Shown: piece by piece, positions 32,314 to 38,697 of the stretch | Layout: each line of letters opens with the position of its first letter | How positions within the stretch are numbered: position 1 is the first letter of the stretch | Assembly (NCBI GenBank): GCA_026395295.1 | Contig: JAPLYZ010000004.1 | Location: forward strand, 1 to 42,454 | Origin: Candidatus Staskawiczbacteria bacterium | Lineage (GTDB): Bacteria; Patescibacteriota; Minisyncoccia; Minisyncoccales; Staskawiczbacteraceae | Direction of reading: 5' to 3' | DNA: 42,454 bases | Translations under genes and position numbers: made by a program | Notes under the pieces: model-generated | The model's input: only the letters and a program-made list of their open reading frames with translations | The model's database searches: none | What the model was told of the DNA's origin: nothing

Positions 32314-33466
32314 CCATGGCTTGTTCGGTGAGTATTTGGATAAGCTGGGTGATGAGAGCTACGAGTTGTTGTTTGATTTGGACGATTAGCTCGGCTTTAG
32401 CTTGTCCGCCTAATTTTTGCTGAGGCAGGTCTTGAGATGGCTGGTAGTTGGGGTTGATTACTTCTTGAAAGGTGGAGGGTTGTTGAGATTGTTGTTGACT
32501 GATGGAGTTTAGAAACAAGACTCCTCCGGCTGATCCATTGTCAACGAAGTTAGCCTGAATGGTGTGGGTGGCAGTGACGTTAGTGAAGGTGTATGAGGTT
32601 TGTGCTCCGACTGACGAGCCGTCTACTAAAACATCTGTGATGTGGCAACCTGTGTTGGGAGTAATGGTGAAGGTTTGATTGGCATCGTATGTGACCGAGG
32701 TGGCGGTACTGGGGCTGATAGTCCCGCAGCTACTTCCTGTTGATACTGACGGGGTGATAATTCGCGGATACCACGCTGTGGTTGGTTTGTAAGTTGTTTG
32801 ATTATGGTCAAACTGTATCCAGCCTGCGTTTTCAGACCAAGCGTAACCTGTGAAGTTGCCTGAAGAGTCTATTGTGACTTGTGAGTCTGTTGGGTGAAAG
32901 TTAATCCAACCTATGCTTTCTCCCCAAGCGTAGCCTGAGAGATTGCCATGACCATCGTTGACTATTCCCCAGTTGGTGGAAGTTGTATTTGTGGCTCCGG
33001 CTACTCCATCGTAATCAAGCTGGATCCAACCGATATTCTCTAACCATAGATAACCAGTGAGACCGGCTGTGGTAACTGTCACCCCTCCATCAGTGGAATT
33101 GAAGTTAGCCCAGCCGACGTTTTCTCCCCAGCCGTAGTTAGTGGTGTTGCTTGTGGCTGAAGCGAGGAATGGGAATGCGAAGAGAATGGATAAGGTGAAA
33201 GTTATTAACCCCGTTAGAAATAGGGAACGTTTTAGACGATTCCTAAGATAGCGCTTTCCCATTCCAGATTTTAAATATTTTTCTCTCATAGTTGCGTCTT
33301 GTTGATTGTTACAAGCTTCGTAATAAATTATTTCAAAAGGACCTCTGCCTTTGGTTGATAACACCTCGTTGTTATTATGTTGTCTAAAACGTTCCCGTAG
33401 ATTATGCGTAAATCCTGTGTACCACTTGTTATCCTTTTTACTTCTTAAAACATAATTATACATCAT
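32300..33466 (-). CDS. GIY-YIG nuclease module fused to a secreted repeat protein
   Basis: 388 residues. Residues 1-83 are a GIY-YIG endonuclease-like domain (NYVLRS ... WYTG, the catalytic Arg in NLRERFRQH, and Glu in MREKYLK). The basic end of that domain runs straight into a hydrophobic stretch and signal-peptide-like cleavage site (LTGLITFTLSILFAFPFLASA). Four GW-type repeats follow (YGWGENVGWANF, WLENIGWIQL, YAWGESIGWINF, YAWSENAGWIQF), then a divergent InlB B-repeat-like domain (about 250-312) and a QL-rich helical tail typical of CPR surface proteins. At least nine N-x-S/T sequons. An inner ATG at 33262 could start a plain secreted protein. The tail converges on comF and overlaps it by 14 bases. 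Confidence 0.65.
   Translation of the reverse strand: MMYNYVLRSKKDNKWYTGFTHNLRERFRQHNNNEVLSTKGRGPFEIIYYEACNNQQDATMREKYLKSGMGKRYLRNRLKRSLFLTGLITFTLSILFAFPFLASATSNTTNYGWGENVGWANFNSTDGGVTVTTAGLTGYLWLENIGWIQLDYDGVAGATNTTSTNWGIVNDGHGNLSGYAWGESIGWINFHPTDSQVTIDSSGNFTGYAWSENAGWIQFDHNQTTYKPTTAWYPRIITPSVSTGSSCGTISPSTATSVTYDANQTFTITPNTGCHITDVLVDGSSVGAQTSYTFTNVTATHTIQANFVDNGSAGGVLFLNSISQQQSQQPSTFQEVINPNYQPSQDLPQQKLGGQAKAELIVQIKQQLVALITQLIQILTEQAMAMAR
33208..33222. repeat. Left 15-bp inverted repeat around the GIY-YIG module
   Basis: ACCCCGTTAGAAATA, the exact reverse complement of 33469-33483. On the coding strand it reads through LFLTG of the signal-peptide-like segment. Confidence 0.75.
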
Positions 33467-33468
33467 TT

Positions 33469-33483
33469 TATTTCTAACGGGGT
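33469..33483. repeat. Right 15-bp inverted repeat around the GIY-YIG module
   Basis: TATTTCTAACGGGGT, just before the start codon at 33466. With the left copy it frames a 276-bp unit that is the GIY-YIG domain and little else. Confidence 0.75.
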
Positions 33484-33513
33484 AAAGATTTATTTTTTTG
33501 TTGACATGAGTTT

Positions 33514-33519
33514 ATTTTA
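33514..33519 (-). promoter_or_regulatory. Extended -10 for the GIY-YIG fusion gene
   Basis: TGCTAAAAT on the minus strand; no clear -35. Predicted start near 33507, outside the inverted repeats. Confidence 0.4.
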
Positions 33520-33544
33520 GCACAATGATGGTTCTTGAGGAAAT

Positions 33545-34816
33545 TTATTGAGCGACGACGACCCATATTGGAGATAAGCTACTATTAACAGTACTGTTGT
33601 TTCCTTTACCACCAGCTGGAGATAATATCAACGCGGAAAGAGCACTGCTGGGATATGGTTCAGCAGACCATAAGTATAAAGAATTAGTCCACGCGTTGGT
33701 TCCATAAAGCAAACTCGCATCACCTCCAAATGTTCCTTTCATTGCTTGCACTAATTCGCTGGTAATAGGAATTCTCGAAGTTCCTCCAGCACTATACCAA
33801 GAAATATTGAGTCTATCATAATAATCGTTCATCACTCCATCATTAGTAAAACTATGAGTGCCGTTTATTCCACTAGTTAAATCTTTTATTCCGTCCCAAG
33901 CGTCAGCGATAGACAAAGCAGAGGGAGCATTGTTCACATAACCATATTGTTTGCCAGTTCCTCCGGCATTCGTCCAAGTGCTTCCGCCAGAATCAGGACC
34001 ACAACCAGTTAAAGTTGTTGAATAAGCATTTGTGGCATCTTTATCCCAGACTGAACCATCAGGGAAAACTAGATCACCTCTATCGGCTGTGCAATTCCCT
34101 AAGTTGGTACTGTTAGCGCTAACTACTGCATATGTCTGTAAGGCACTTTGATCAAAGTTTGTTTGATTATTAGAACCATTCCATCCACCAGGAGAACCAA
34201 CATAGGAAGCAGATGCTTTCAAAGTAGCATTGTCACTCGTAGTAGTACAAGTTGTCGCACCAGCACAATATGTGTATGTTATGCCATTCCACCAGTTTGC
34301 AGCTCCGATTTCTATTGCCCAATTTAAGTTTCCATTTATACCAATCCAAGAGCCAGTTCCGTTTTTAGTCCATGTGTAAGTAGTCCCTGTGTAATTTCCA
34401 GTTGTCCCAAAGATGCTAGTCCCACTCTTGATGTTTGTAGCTTGCAGATTTGTGTCTCCGGCAGTAGCGGTTTTGGAACCAGAATAGATGCCATTTGGAA
34501 TAGTGAAGGTTAGTAAGCCATTGCCTCCTGTGACATTAGAGCCAGCGCTTGGAATAGAATTGTATATATCATCTAGTGTGTGCATTGTGGAACCGGGAGC
34601 TCCTGAGGGAAAATTGAATGAAGTGTTCTTTGTGGCAGAAGTGCCATTTGCTAGTTTTTGATAGATTTGTTCTAAGGTATACATTCTGCCTGCGCTGGTG
34701 GGAGAACCGGGTGAATCAATGTTCCCTGCGTATACAAACAAAGACACCATGGCGTAGGTTAAAGATACACTGCAGATTGCAATTCCAAGAGTGCGAAGGA
34801 GTTGTTTGTTGAACAT
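33545..34816 (-). CDS. Secreted surface protein with a DUF1566-like C-terminus
   Basis: 423 residues. A signal peptide or anchor at 1-30 (LRTLGIAICSVSLTYAMVSLFVYAG). The next part has MYTLEQIYQKL and MHTLDDIYNSI, then NIKSGTSIFGTTGNYTG; these short motifs are common in CPR exported proteins. The C-terminal half (WNGITYTYCAGATTC ... YLWSAEPYPSS) resembles DUF1566/fimbrial Lcl-like domains. The sequence contains 15 N-x-S/T sequons in 423 residues, unusually dense. An extended -10 box lies 34-39 bases upstream. Function unknown; a cell-surface adhesin-like protein is inferred. Confidence 0.7.
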   Translation of the reverse strand: MFNKQLLRTLGIAICSVSLTYAMVSLFVYAGNIDSPGSPTSAGRMYTLEQIYQKLANGTSATKNTSFNFPSGAPGSTMHTLDDIYNSIPSAGSNVTGGNGLLTFTIPNGIYSGSKTATAGDTNLQATNIKSGTSIFGTTGNYTGTTYTWTKNGTGSWIGINGNLNWAIEIGAANWWNGITYTYCAGATTCTTTSDNATLKASASYVGSPGGWNGSNNQTNFDQSALQTYAVVSANSTNLGNCTADRGDLVFPDGSVWDKDATNAYSTTLTGCGPDSGGSTWTNAGGTGKQYGYVNNAPSALSIADAWDGIKDLTSGINGTHSFTNDGVMNDYYDRLNISWYSAGGTSRIPITSELVQAMKGTFGGDASLLYGTNAWTNSLYLWSAEPYPSSALSALILSPAGGKGNNSTVNSSLSPIWVVVAQ

Positions 34817-34849
34817 GGCTTTTAAAATTTAATAATTAATTGTTATTTT

Positions 34850-34855
34850 ATTATA
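34850..34855 (-). promoter_or_regulatory. Extended -10 promoter of the 423-residue surface protein
   Basis: TGATATAAT on the minus strand; predicted start near 34843, leader about 27 nt, no Shine-Dalgarno. Confidence 0.6.
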
Positions 34856-34902
34856 TCAAAAAGTAAGATATAAGGGAAGTGAATAAAAACGCAGTGGAAA
34901 AA

Positions 34903-34933
34903 TAAAAAAGCTCGGGCACAAGTGCGACCGAGC
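34903..34933 (-). terminator. Terminator of the CDP-alcohol phosphatidyltransferase gene
   Basis: Minus strand: GCTCGG pairs with CCGAGC and GCAC with GTGC inside; six T follow. Confidence 0.8.
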
Positions 34934-34957
34934 ATTGAGTATTATGGAACAACGAAG

Positions 34958-35572
34958 TTATGGCAACGATGGCAATGTTCTACGGCAGTTTGCAATATGT
35001 CCCTTGACGCTCATTGTGGCAAAAAGAGTGGCCGCCAACAAAACGCCGAGCACAGAAAATATTACGTACGACGGAACCGCCATACCATGCTCTCTTGCCA
35101 ATATGATTAGCAGGCACGCCATAATAACCACGCATTCTGAAACCATTTTCCACTTTCCCCAGTTAGTTGCCGATGCATCTGCGTTCTTTCTTACTTCCTT
35201 CCATAATGTCCCCAAAAGAATGATTTCAGCAAACACCAACGGGCAAAAAAACCATTTCAACGGGTGGTCAACCGTGGGGTGCCAAAGAAGGAAAAGCAAC
35301 ATTGTAATTTGGAAATCCTTGTCTCGAAAACGGTCAACTGCTTTTCCAAAATCGCTTACACTGCCAGCGTATCCCTTTCGCTCGCAAAAGCGCGCCACTT
35401 TCCCATCAAACCAATCTGTTGCAGCTACCCCTGCAGCAAATACCAAAATCCCGCTCGTCCATTTTGTGTGGAAAAATATAATCCACTTTATAACCTGGCA
35501 GAAAAAAATTCCGGTCAAGGTTATGATGTTCGCCGTGTTTCTAATTAGCCAGCTTAAATTTGCGTTGTTCAT
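34958..35572 (-). CDS. CDP-alcohol phosphatidyltransferase family protein
   Basis: 204 residues, about five or six membrane helices. The catalytic motif is D53-x-x-D56-G57-x-x-A60-R61, then G76-KAV-D80-RFR-D84. The usual spacer between AR and G is eight residues; here it is 14 (FCERKGYAGSVSDF), a clear departure. The family makes phospholipids such as phosphatidylglycerol-phosphate from a CDP-lipid; the acceptor alcohol is unknown here. Unlike most genes in this window it has a good ribosome-binding site (GGAGAG, 35577-35582) and a more G/C-rich sequence, which suggests transfer. A promoter lies at 35609-35636. Confidence 0.8.
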   Translation of the reverse strand: MNNANLSWLIRNTANIITLTGIFFCQVIKWIIFFHTKWTSGILVFAAGVAATDWFDGKVARFCERKGYAGSVSDFGKAVDRFRDKDFQITMLLFLLWHPTVDHPLKWFFCPLVFAEIILLGTLWKEVRKNADASATNWGKWKMVSECVVIMACLLIILAREHGMAVPSYVIFSVLGVLLAATLFATMSVKGHIANCRRTLPSLP

Positions 35573-35608
35573 AGTTCTCTCCAGTATCTTTTCAAAGAGC
35601 CACGTTGA

Positions 35609-35636
35609 CTTATAATTAGATGCTAAGACAATTCAA
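35609..35636 (-). promoter_or_regulatory. Promoter of the CDP-alcohol phosphatidyltransferase gene
   Basis: Minus strand: TTGAAT (35631-35636), 16-bp spacer, TATAAG (35609-35614). Confidence 0.45.
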
Positions 35637-35650
35637 AATTTTAGTCAAAT

Positions 35651-35685
35651 AAAAAATGCGGCGTGTTAGACACTCCACATTTTTT
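35651..35685 (-). terminator. Terminator after the carbonic-anhydrase-like gene
   Basis: An AAAAAATG...CATTTTTT hairpin with GTGT/ACAC inside and three single mismatches; a T run ends it on either strand. Confidence 0.55.
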
Positions 35686-35709
35686 ACTTGATATTTTACA
35701 CTTAATATT

Positions 35710-36096
35710 TTAAATCCTTTCCACTGTTTTCCAGTCCGCGTCAACCCACAAAAGAATAATTTCAACCTGATAGCCGAACGACTCGGCTGTTTTTTTAGCT
35801 TTTTTCAAGTGTTCTATTTGTTCTTCTTTTGTTGCCGGATTTCCCGCGCATCCTGCATGCCCCACAATTGCTACAATTTTCGAGCCATGGTGGTGAACAG
35901 ATATTCCAACGCATTTTTTTATATCCTCCTGCAACGCTTTGTCTAAATTATCTGCCAAAATTTTATTCGGCCCGGGCTCTGTAACCATGTCAACATAATC
36001 AACGCCGTAATTTTTCTGCATATATTTTTTAACGGCGTCTTGGACTCTGCCGTCCATACAATTTACCGCGCACGCAAATGTTTTTTTGTTTTCCAT
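35710..36096 (-). CDS. Short beta-carbonic-anhydrase-like protein
   Basis: 128 residues from the ATG at 36096. The beta-class zinc and catalytic motifs are seen as C13-x-D15-x-R17 (NCMDGR) and H80-x-x-C83 (GHAGC). Typical beta-carbonic anhydrases have about 200 residues, so this is a minimal form; related short proteins are known in CPR genomes but their activity is not established to my knowledge. The frame is open ten codons further upstream, but that stretch overlaps the preceding gene's end. It follows the membrane protein by ten bases on the same strand. Assigning carbonate chemistry is inference from the motif alone. Confidence 0.7.
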   Translation of the reverse strand: MENKKTFACAVNCMDGRVQDAVKKYMQKNYGVDYVDMVTEPGPNKILADNLDKALQEDIKKCVGISVHHHGSKIVAIVGHAGCAGNPATKEEQIEHLKKAKKTAESFGYQVEIILLWVDADWKTVERI

Positions 36097-36106
36097 ATTT
36101 TTAAAA

Positions 36107-36577
36107 TTAAAAAAACAATGGCACAATTCCGCCCAATGCTAAAATGAATACAAAAAAAGCAAACTTAAATATTTTTTCTTTAAGCGTGCTCCGTCTGTAA
36201 ACAACATTTATAATTGAGTAAACTGCCATCAAAAGTATCAACAGAGCAAAATAGCAAACGGCAATGCTCTTATAAATTTGAGCCGTCATCAAGCCCACCG
36301 CGTTCAAGATAAAAATACTGCCGATGTTATTTGTGAACCAGCCTAAAATATCCCACAATTCAACTTTTTCCCAATGACCAATCTTCGCGTAAGCTAAGCT
36401 GGAAACAAAAAGCATCGGGATGGCAAGAACTATTTGCGCGATTATAAAAACGCTAAATTTTGAGGGGTTCAAAGTCCAAATCAAAGTTAATATAAAAAAC
36501 AAACTCCCCATCATAAAAGAATTTATAGTAACCTTGGAAGAAGCTTTATTAGAGTTTATTTGGAAGATATCTTTCAT
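36107..36577 (-). CDS. Hypothetical multi-helix membrane protein
   Basis: 156 residues from the ATG at 36577; the open frame extends into the tRNA-Ser gene, so the farther start is rejected. About four or five membrane helices (VTINSFMMGSLFFILTLIW, VFIIAQIVLAIPMLFVSSL, IGSIFILNAVGLM, VCYFALLILLMAVY, FAFFVFILALGGIVP). No family recognised. It begins 17 bases after tRNA-Ser(GCU) on the same strand, so it is likely read from the tRNA promoter, and it precedes the carbonic-anhydrase-like gene. Confidence 0.65.
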   Translation of the reverse strand: MKDIFQINSNKASSKVTINSFMMGSLFFILTLIWTLNPSKFSVFIIAQIVLAIPMLFVSSLAYAKIGHWEKVELWDILGWFTNNIGSIFILNAVGLMTAQIYKSIAVCYFALLILLMAVYSIINVVYRRSTLKEKIFKFAFFVFILALGGIVPLFF

Positions 36578-36593
36578 AAATTTATTTTGAAAG

Positions 36594-36676
36594 CGGAGGA
36601 GGTGGGAATCGAACCCACAGGCCCCCGAAGGGGCAGAGATTAGCAATCTCTTGCAATACCGTTATGCGACTCCTCC
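36594..36676 (-). tRNA. tRNA-Ser(GCU)
   Basis: 83 nt. Acceptor GGAGGAG/CTCCTCC, anticodon loop with GCT, long variable arm GCCCC-TTCG-GGGGC and T loop TTCGATT. The CCA end is not encoded. Reads AGC/AGU. Confidence 0.95.
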
Positions 36677-36687
36677 ATTTTTATTCC

Positions 36688-36716
36688 ATACTACATCTTT
36701 ATTTGATAAATTTCAA
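36688..36716 (-). promoter_or_regulatory. Promoter of tRNA-Ser(GCU)
   Basis: Minus strand: TTGAAA (36711-36716), 17-bp spacer, TAGTAT (36688-36693). Predicted start near 36681, about five bases before the mature tRNA. It overlaps the divergent promoter for tRNA-Ser(UGA). Confidence 0.65.
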
Positions 36717-36731
36717 ATTTTGTGATAAAAA
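36703..36731 (+). promoter_or_regulatory. Promoter of tRNA-Ser(UGA)
   Basis: Plus strand: TTGATA (36703-36708), 17-bp spacer, TAAAAA (36726-36731) with an extended TG. Start near 36738, next to the tRNA 5' end. Confidence 0.55.
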
Positions 36732-36738
36732 TAAAGGC

Positions 36739-36823
36739 GGAGGAATCGCATAGTGGCTATTGCACCGCTCTTGAAAAGCGGAACCCCGCAAGGGGTTCGT
36801 GGGTTCGAGTCCCACTTCCTCCG
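36739..36823 (+). tRNA. tRNA-Ser(UGA)
   Basis: 85 nt. Acceptor GGAGGAA/TTCCTCC, anticodon stem CCGCT/AGCGG with TGA, long variable arm with AACCCC/GGGGTT pairing, T loop TTCGAGT. No encoded CCA. Reads UCN, mainly UCA/UCG. Confidence 0.95.
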
Positions 36824-36828
36824 CATAT

Positions 36829-36900
36829 GTCCCCATAGCTCAATGGATAGAGCGCAGCCCTGCGAAGGCTGAAATGCAGGTTCAACTCCCGCTGGGGACA
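36829..36900 (+). tRNA. tRNA-Arg(GCG)
   Basis: 72 nt. Acceptor GTCCCCA/TGGGGAC, anticodon stem CAGCC/GGCTG, loop CTGCGAA giving anticodon GCG, short variable loop, T stem with one A-C mismatch. It follows tRNA-Ser(UGA) by five bases. Most bacteria use ACG (read as inosine) for CGU/CGC, so GCG is unusual. Confidence 0.88.
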
Positions 36901-36911
36901 CAATAAAAAAT

Positions 36912-37667
36912 ATGAAAACAAAAAAAATAATAGTTTTGCTAATAATTTTAATTGCCGTTGTCGCGGTTGACGTTTTTTTACAATATTCTCATATTCTCGA
37001 GAATATGAGAATATCTTTCGTGAATAAGCCGGGTACAATGGCTATTCAAGACAAAACAATTACTGACAACACAAAACCGTTTGCCATCAAAATTGTTTAT
37101 CCGCAGATAGCCGGACTTGACGATTTTAATCAAAAAGCAAAAGCAATTGTTGATAAAGAAATAAATGACTTCAAAACAAATTCGCTGGCAAATGACGAGG
37201 TGGTAAAAAAAGTTGACCCCACAAGCTATGCAAATTATCCAAGAGAGTACGCATTAAATATTGGCTATGACAAAGGAAAAATTGACAACAATGTCGCAAG
37301 CGTGGTTTTTAATGTTTATACTTTTGAGGGCGGCGCGCATGGAGTAAGTTATTTTGTAGCATTAAATTATGATGTAAAAAATAGAAAAGAAATCACTCTG
37401 GTGGATTTATTCCCAAACCAGCAAGATTATCTGCAAAAAATTTCTGACTACTGCATCAAAGATTTAACAAAACAAATAATAACAGAAATGGGCAGCACCG
37501 AGGGCTCGTGGTTGCAAGATGGCGCCGGACCAAAAGCAGAAAATTTCCAGTATTTTTTAATTAACCCTTCAACAAGCTCAGGGCAAGCAACAATCACTTT
37601 TTACTTTCCCCAATACCAAGTTGCCCCAGGCGTCGCCGGCGACTTCAAAGTTACAATGCCAAGATAA
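36912..37667 (+). CDS. DUF3298-type exported protein
   Basis: 251 residues. One N-terminal membrane helix or signal (about 5-23), then an extracytoplasmic domain matching DUF4163/DUF3298, with the GGAHG loop (TFEGGAHGVSYFVALNYD) and the C-terminal ITFYFPQYQVAPGVAG. Related domains occur in the anti-sigma factor RsiV and in PdaC-like proteins. It starts 11 bases after tRNA-Arg and likely shares its transcript. Residues about 218-226 (NPSTSSGQA) come from a palindromic repeat and interrupt the conserved beta strand just before TITFYF. No Shine-Dalgarno. Confidence 0.8.
   Translation: MKTKKIIVLLIILIAVVAVDVFLQYSHILENMRISFVNKPGTMAIQDKTITDNTKPFAIKIVYPQIAGLDDFNQKAKAIVDKEINDFKTNSLANDEVVKKVDPTSYANYPREYALNIGYDKGKIDNNVASVVFNVYTFEGGAHGVSYFVALNYDVKNRKEITLVDLFPNQQDYLQKISDYCIKDLTKQIITEMGSTEGSWLQDGAGPKAENFQYFLINPSTSSGQATITFYFPQYQVAPGVAGDFKVTMPR
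37565..37588 (+). repeat. Palindromic repeat inserted in frame in the DUF3298 gene
   Basis: CCCTTCAACAAGCTCAGGGC (37565-37584) then AAGC. It differs by one base from a repeat I recall as common in bacteria (CCCTTCGACAAGCTCAGGGC). It encodes PSTSSGQA. Confidence 0.7.
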
Positions 37668-37677
37668 AAACACAAAA

Positions 37678-37708
37678 AAATCCGCGAATTTTTCTCCGCG
37701 GATTTTTT
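37678..37708 (+). terminator. Terminator of the tRNA/DUF3298 transcript
   Basis: AAATCCGCG and CGCGGATTT form a 9-bp stem with a 10-nt loop, followed by a run of T. It also works toward the small minus-strand gene next to it. Confidence 0.8.
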
Positions 37709-37722
37709 AATTATTCTGATTT

Positions 37723-37899
37723 TTATTTACTTCTAGTCTGAACTGTTGCTACAATGCTGAATGCTAACGAATAAGCACTCATTATTAGGAGCCAACCTAC
37801 AAAATCTTCAATTCTCCCCGAACCATCACCGCAAGCCACCAATAATGCTAACGACGATAAAATTATTCCCACTATTGCTAAAACTCTTGTTGCTTTCAT
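37723..37899 (-). CDS. Small two-helix membrane protein
   Basis: 58 residues from the ATG at 37899. MKATRVLAIVGIILSSLALL is followed by VACGDGSGRIEDF, then WLLIMSAYSLAFSIVATV and a basic TRSK end. Two hydrophobic segments with an acidic loop. The ACGDG part could be a lipobox-like site (LLVACG), so a small lipoprotein is a possibility. No family is recognised. It sits alone in a 405-bp interval between two plus-strand genes and has its stop beside the terminator of the DUF3298 gene. Codon spacing and hydrophobic pattern look real, but the coding status needs transcript support. Confidence 0.5.
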   Translation of the reverse strand: MKATRVLAIVGIILSSLALLVACGDGSGRIEDFVGWLLIMSAYSLAFSIVATVQTRSK

Positions 37900-37969
37900 A
37901 TTTTTAATCTTAATAAATAAACTTTAATTTTGACCTTTGACCTTTGACTTTTAAGTTTACTTTATGATA

Positions 37970-37978
37970 CCCCCCCCC
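37970..37978. repeat. Nine-base C run in a gene-free stretch
   Basis: A homopolymer of nine C in AT-rich DNA between the small membrane gene and the 159-residue gene. Nearby are two tandem copies of TGACCTT. It could be a slippage site or an assembly ambiguity. Confidence 0.5.
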
Positions 37979-38037
37979 AGCTGGCAGTTGTCAAATTTTA
38001 AACACCTCATTTCCCCCATTTGACCCGAATGGCTTTA

Positions 38038-38066
38038 TTGTTTTAATCGCCGAGTTTTGGTAAGAT
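38038..38066 (+). promoter_or_regulatory. Promoter of the 159-residue gene
   Basis: TTGTTT (38038-38043), 17-bp spacer, TAAGAT (38061-38066). The start falls at about 38073, on the ATG, so the mRNA should be leaderless. Confidence 0.6.
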
Positions 38067-38072
38067 AGATTA

Positions 38073-38552
38073 ATGGAAGATGTAAGCAACTATCAAAAAT
38101 TAAGAAATGATGCGCAAAGTTTTTATAATTCAATAGGAAAAATTTATTCTCCTGCTTTTAATCAGGAAATTTATTTTACTTCCGAGGGATTCAATCATAT
38201 TGTTTTTAAGGGTTCAAGAACCGAAAGAGAAAGACCGTCGCAAATCTTAAGATTCAAATTGCTTCCGTTAGCGGTAAAATTGGCAAAACTTTCTACCACC
38301 TATCAAGAGTTTGAAGAAACCATAAAAGAATTTGATGTAAAAAGTTTTAAAAAGAGAATTCGGAAAAGCAAAGTTGTAAAATATTGGGGCATAATTGCCA
38401 TAATTGACGGCAGAAAAATAAAAGTGATAATCAGGAAAATCGGCGACATGGGTAATTTGCATTTTTGGAGCGTTGTGCCCGGCTGGATAACCAACAAATA
38501 TAGAGATACTAAATTATTTACAGCCATGAAGGGCAACCCGGAAGAAGATTAA
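38073..38552 (+). CDS. Hypothetical 159-residue protein, possible BECR-fold nuclease relative
   Basis: 159 residues, Lys-rich and soluble, with no signal peptide. The segments EIYFTSEGFNHIVFKGSRTERERPSQI and VIIRKIGDMGNLHFWSVVPGW have the spacing of His/Arg-containing motifs in PBECR-type nuclease domains (phage barnase, EndoU and RelE relatives), but I cannot confirm this from the sequence. It is a single gene with its own promoter and a weak hairpin (38561-38575) after it. No partner antitoxin is visible next to it. Treat the function as unknown. Confidence 0.5.
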   Translation: MEDVSNYQKLRNDAQSFYNSIGKIYSPAFNQEIYFTSEGFNHIVFKGSRTERERPSQILRFKLLPLAVKLAKLSTTYQEFEETIKEFDVKSFKKRIRKSKVVKYWGIIAIIDGRKIKVIIRKIGDMGNLHFWSVVPGWITNKYRDTKLFTAMKGNPEED

Positions 38553-38560
38553 ACAAAAAC

Positions 38561-38580
38561 ACCGCTTCTGGCGGTATCTT
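38561..38580 (+). terminator. Weak hairpin after the 159-residue gene
   Basis: ACCGC pairs with GCGGT around a 5-nt loop, followed by a short T-rich tail. Only a weak candidate. Confidence 0.4.
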
Positions 38581-38684
38581 TGTGGTGCCTGCCTTCAGCT
38601 TATGTATTAGCCGAATAGAGCTGACGCTCCACAAGCACATTTTAATTATAGTCTATGGCAAAGGCTTATGTCAAGCACTTTGCC
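38580..38684 (+). promoter_or_regulatory. Structured region upstream of recG
   Basis: A long imperfect hairpin with TTGTGG/CCACAA ends lies at 38580-38634. A TATAGT box at 38647-38652 precedes a strong hairpin (38657-38684) with GGCAAAGGCTT opposite AAGCACTTTGCC (one bulge). If that box is used, the recG mRNA would begin with this stem-loop. recG starts 13 bases later without a Shine-Dalgarno. Confidence 0.4.
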
Positions 38685-38697
38685 AAAATAAATTCAA

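Noticed and set aside
34935-35615. Plus-strand open frame of 226 codons opposite the CDP-alcohol phosphatidyltransferase
   Set aside because: The minus frame has the catalytic motif, a ribosome-binding site and a promoter; the plus frame has no recognisable features.
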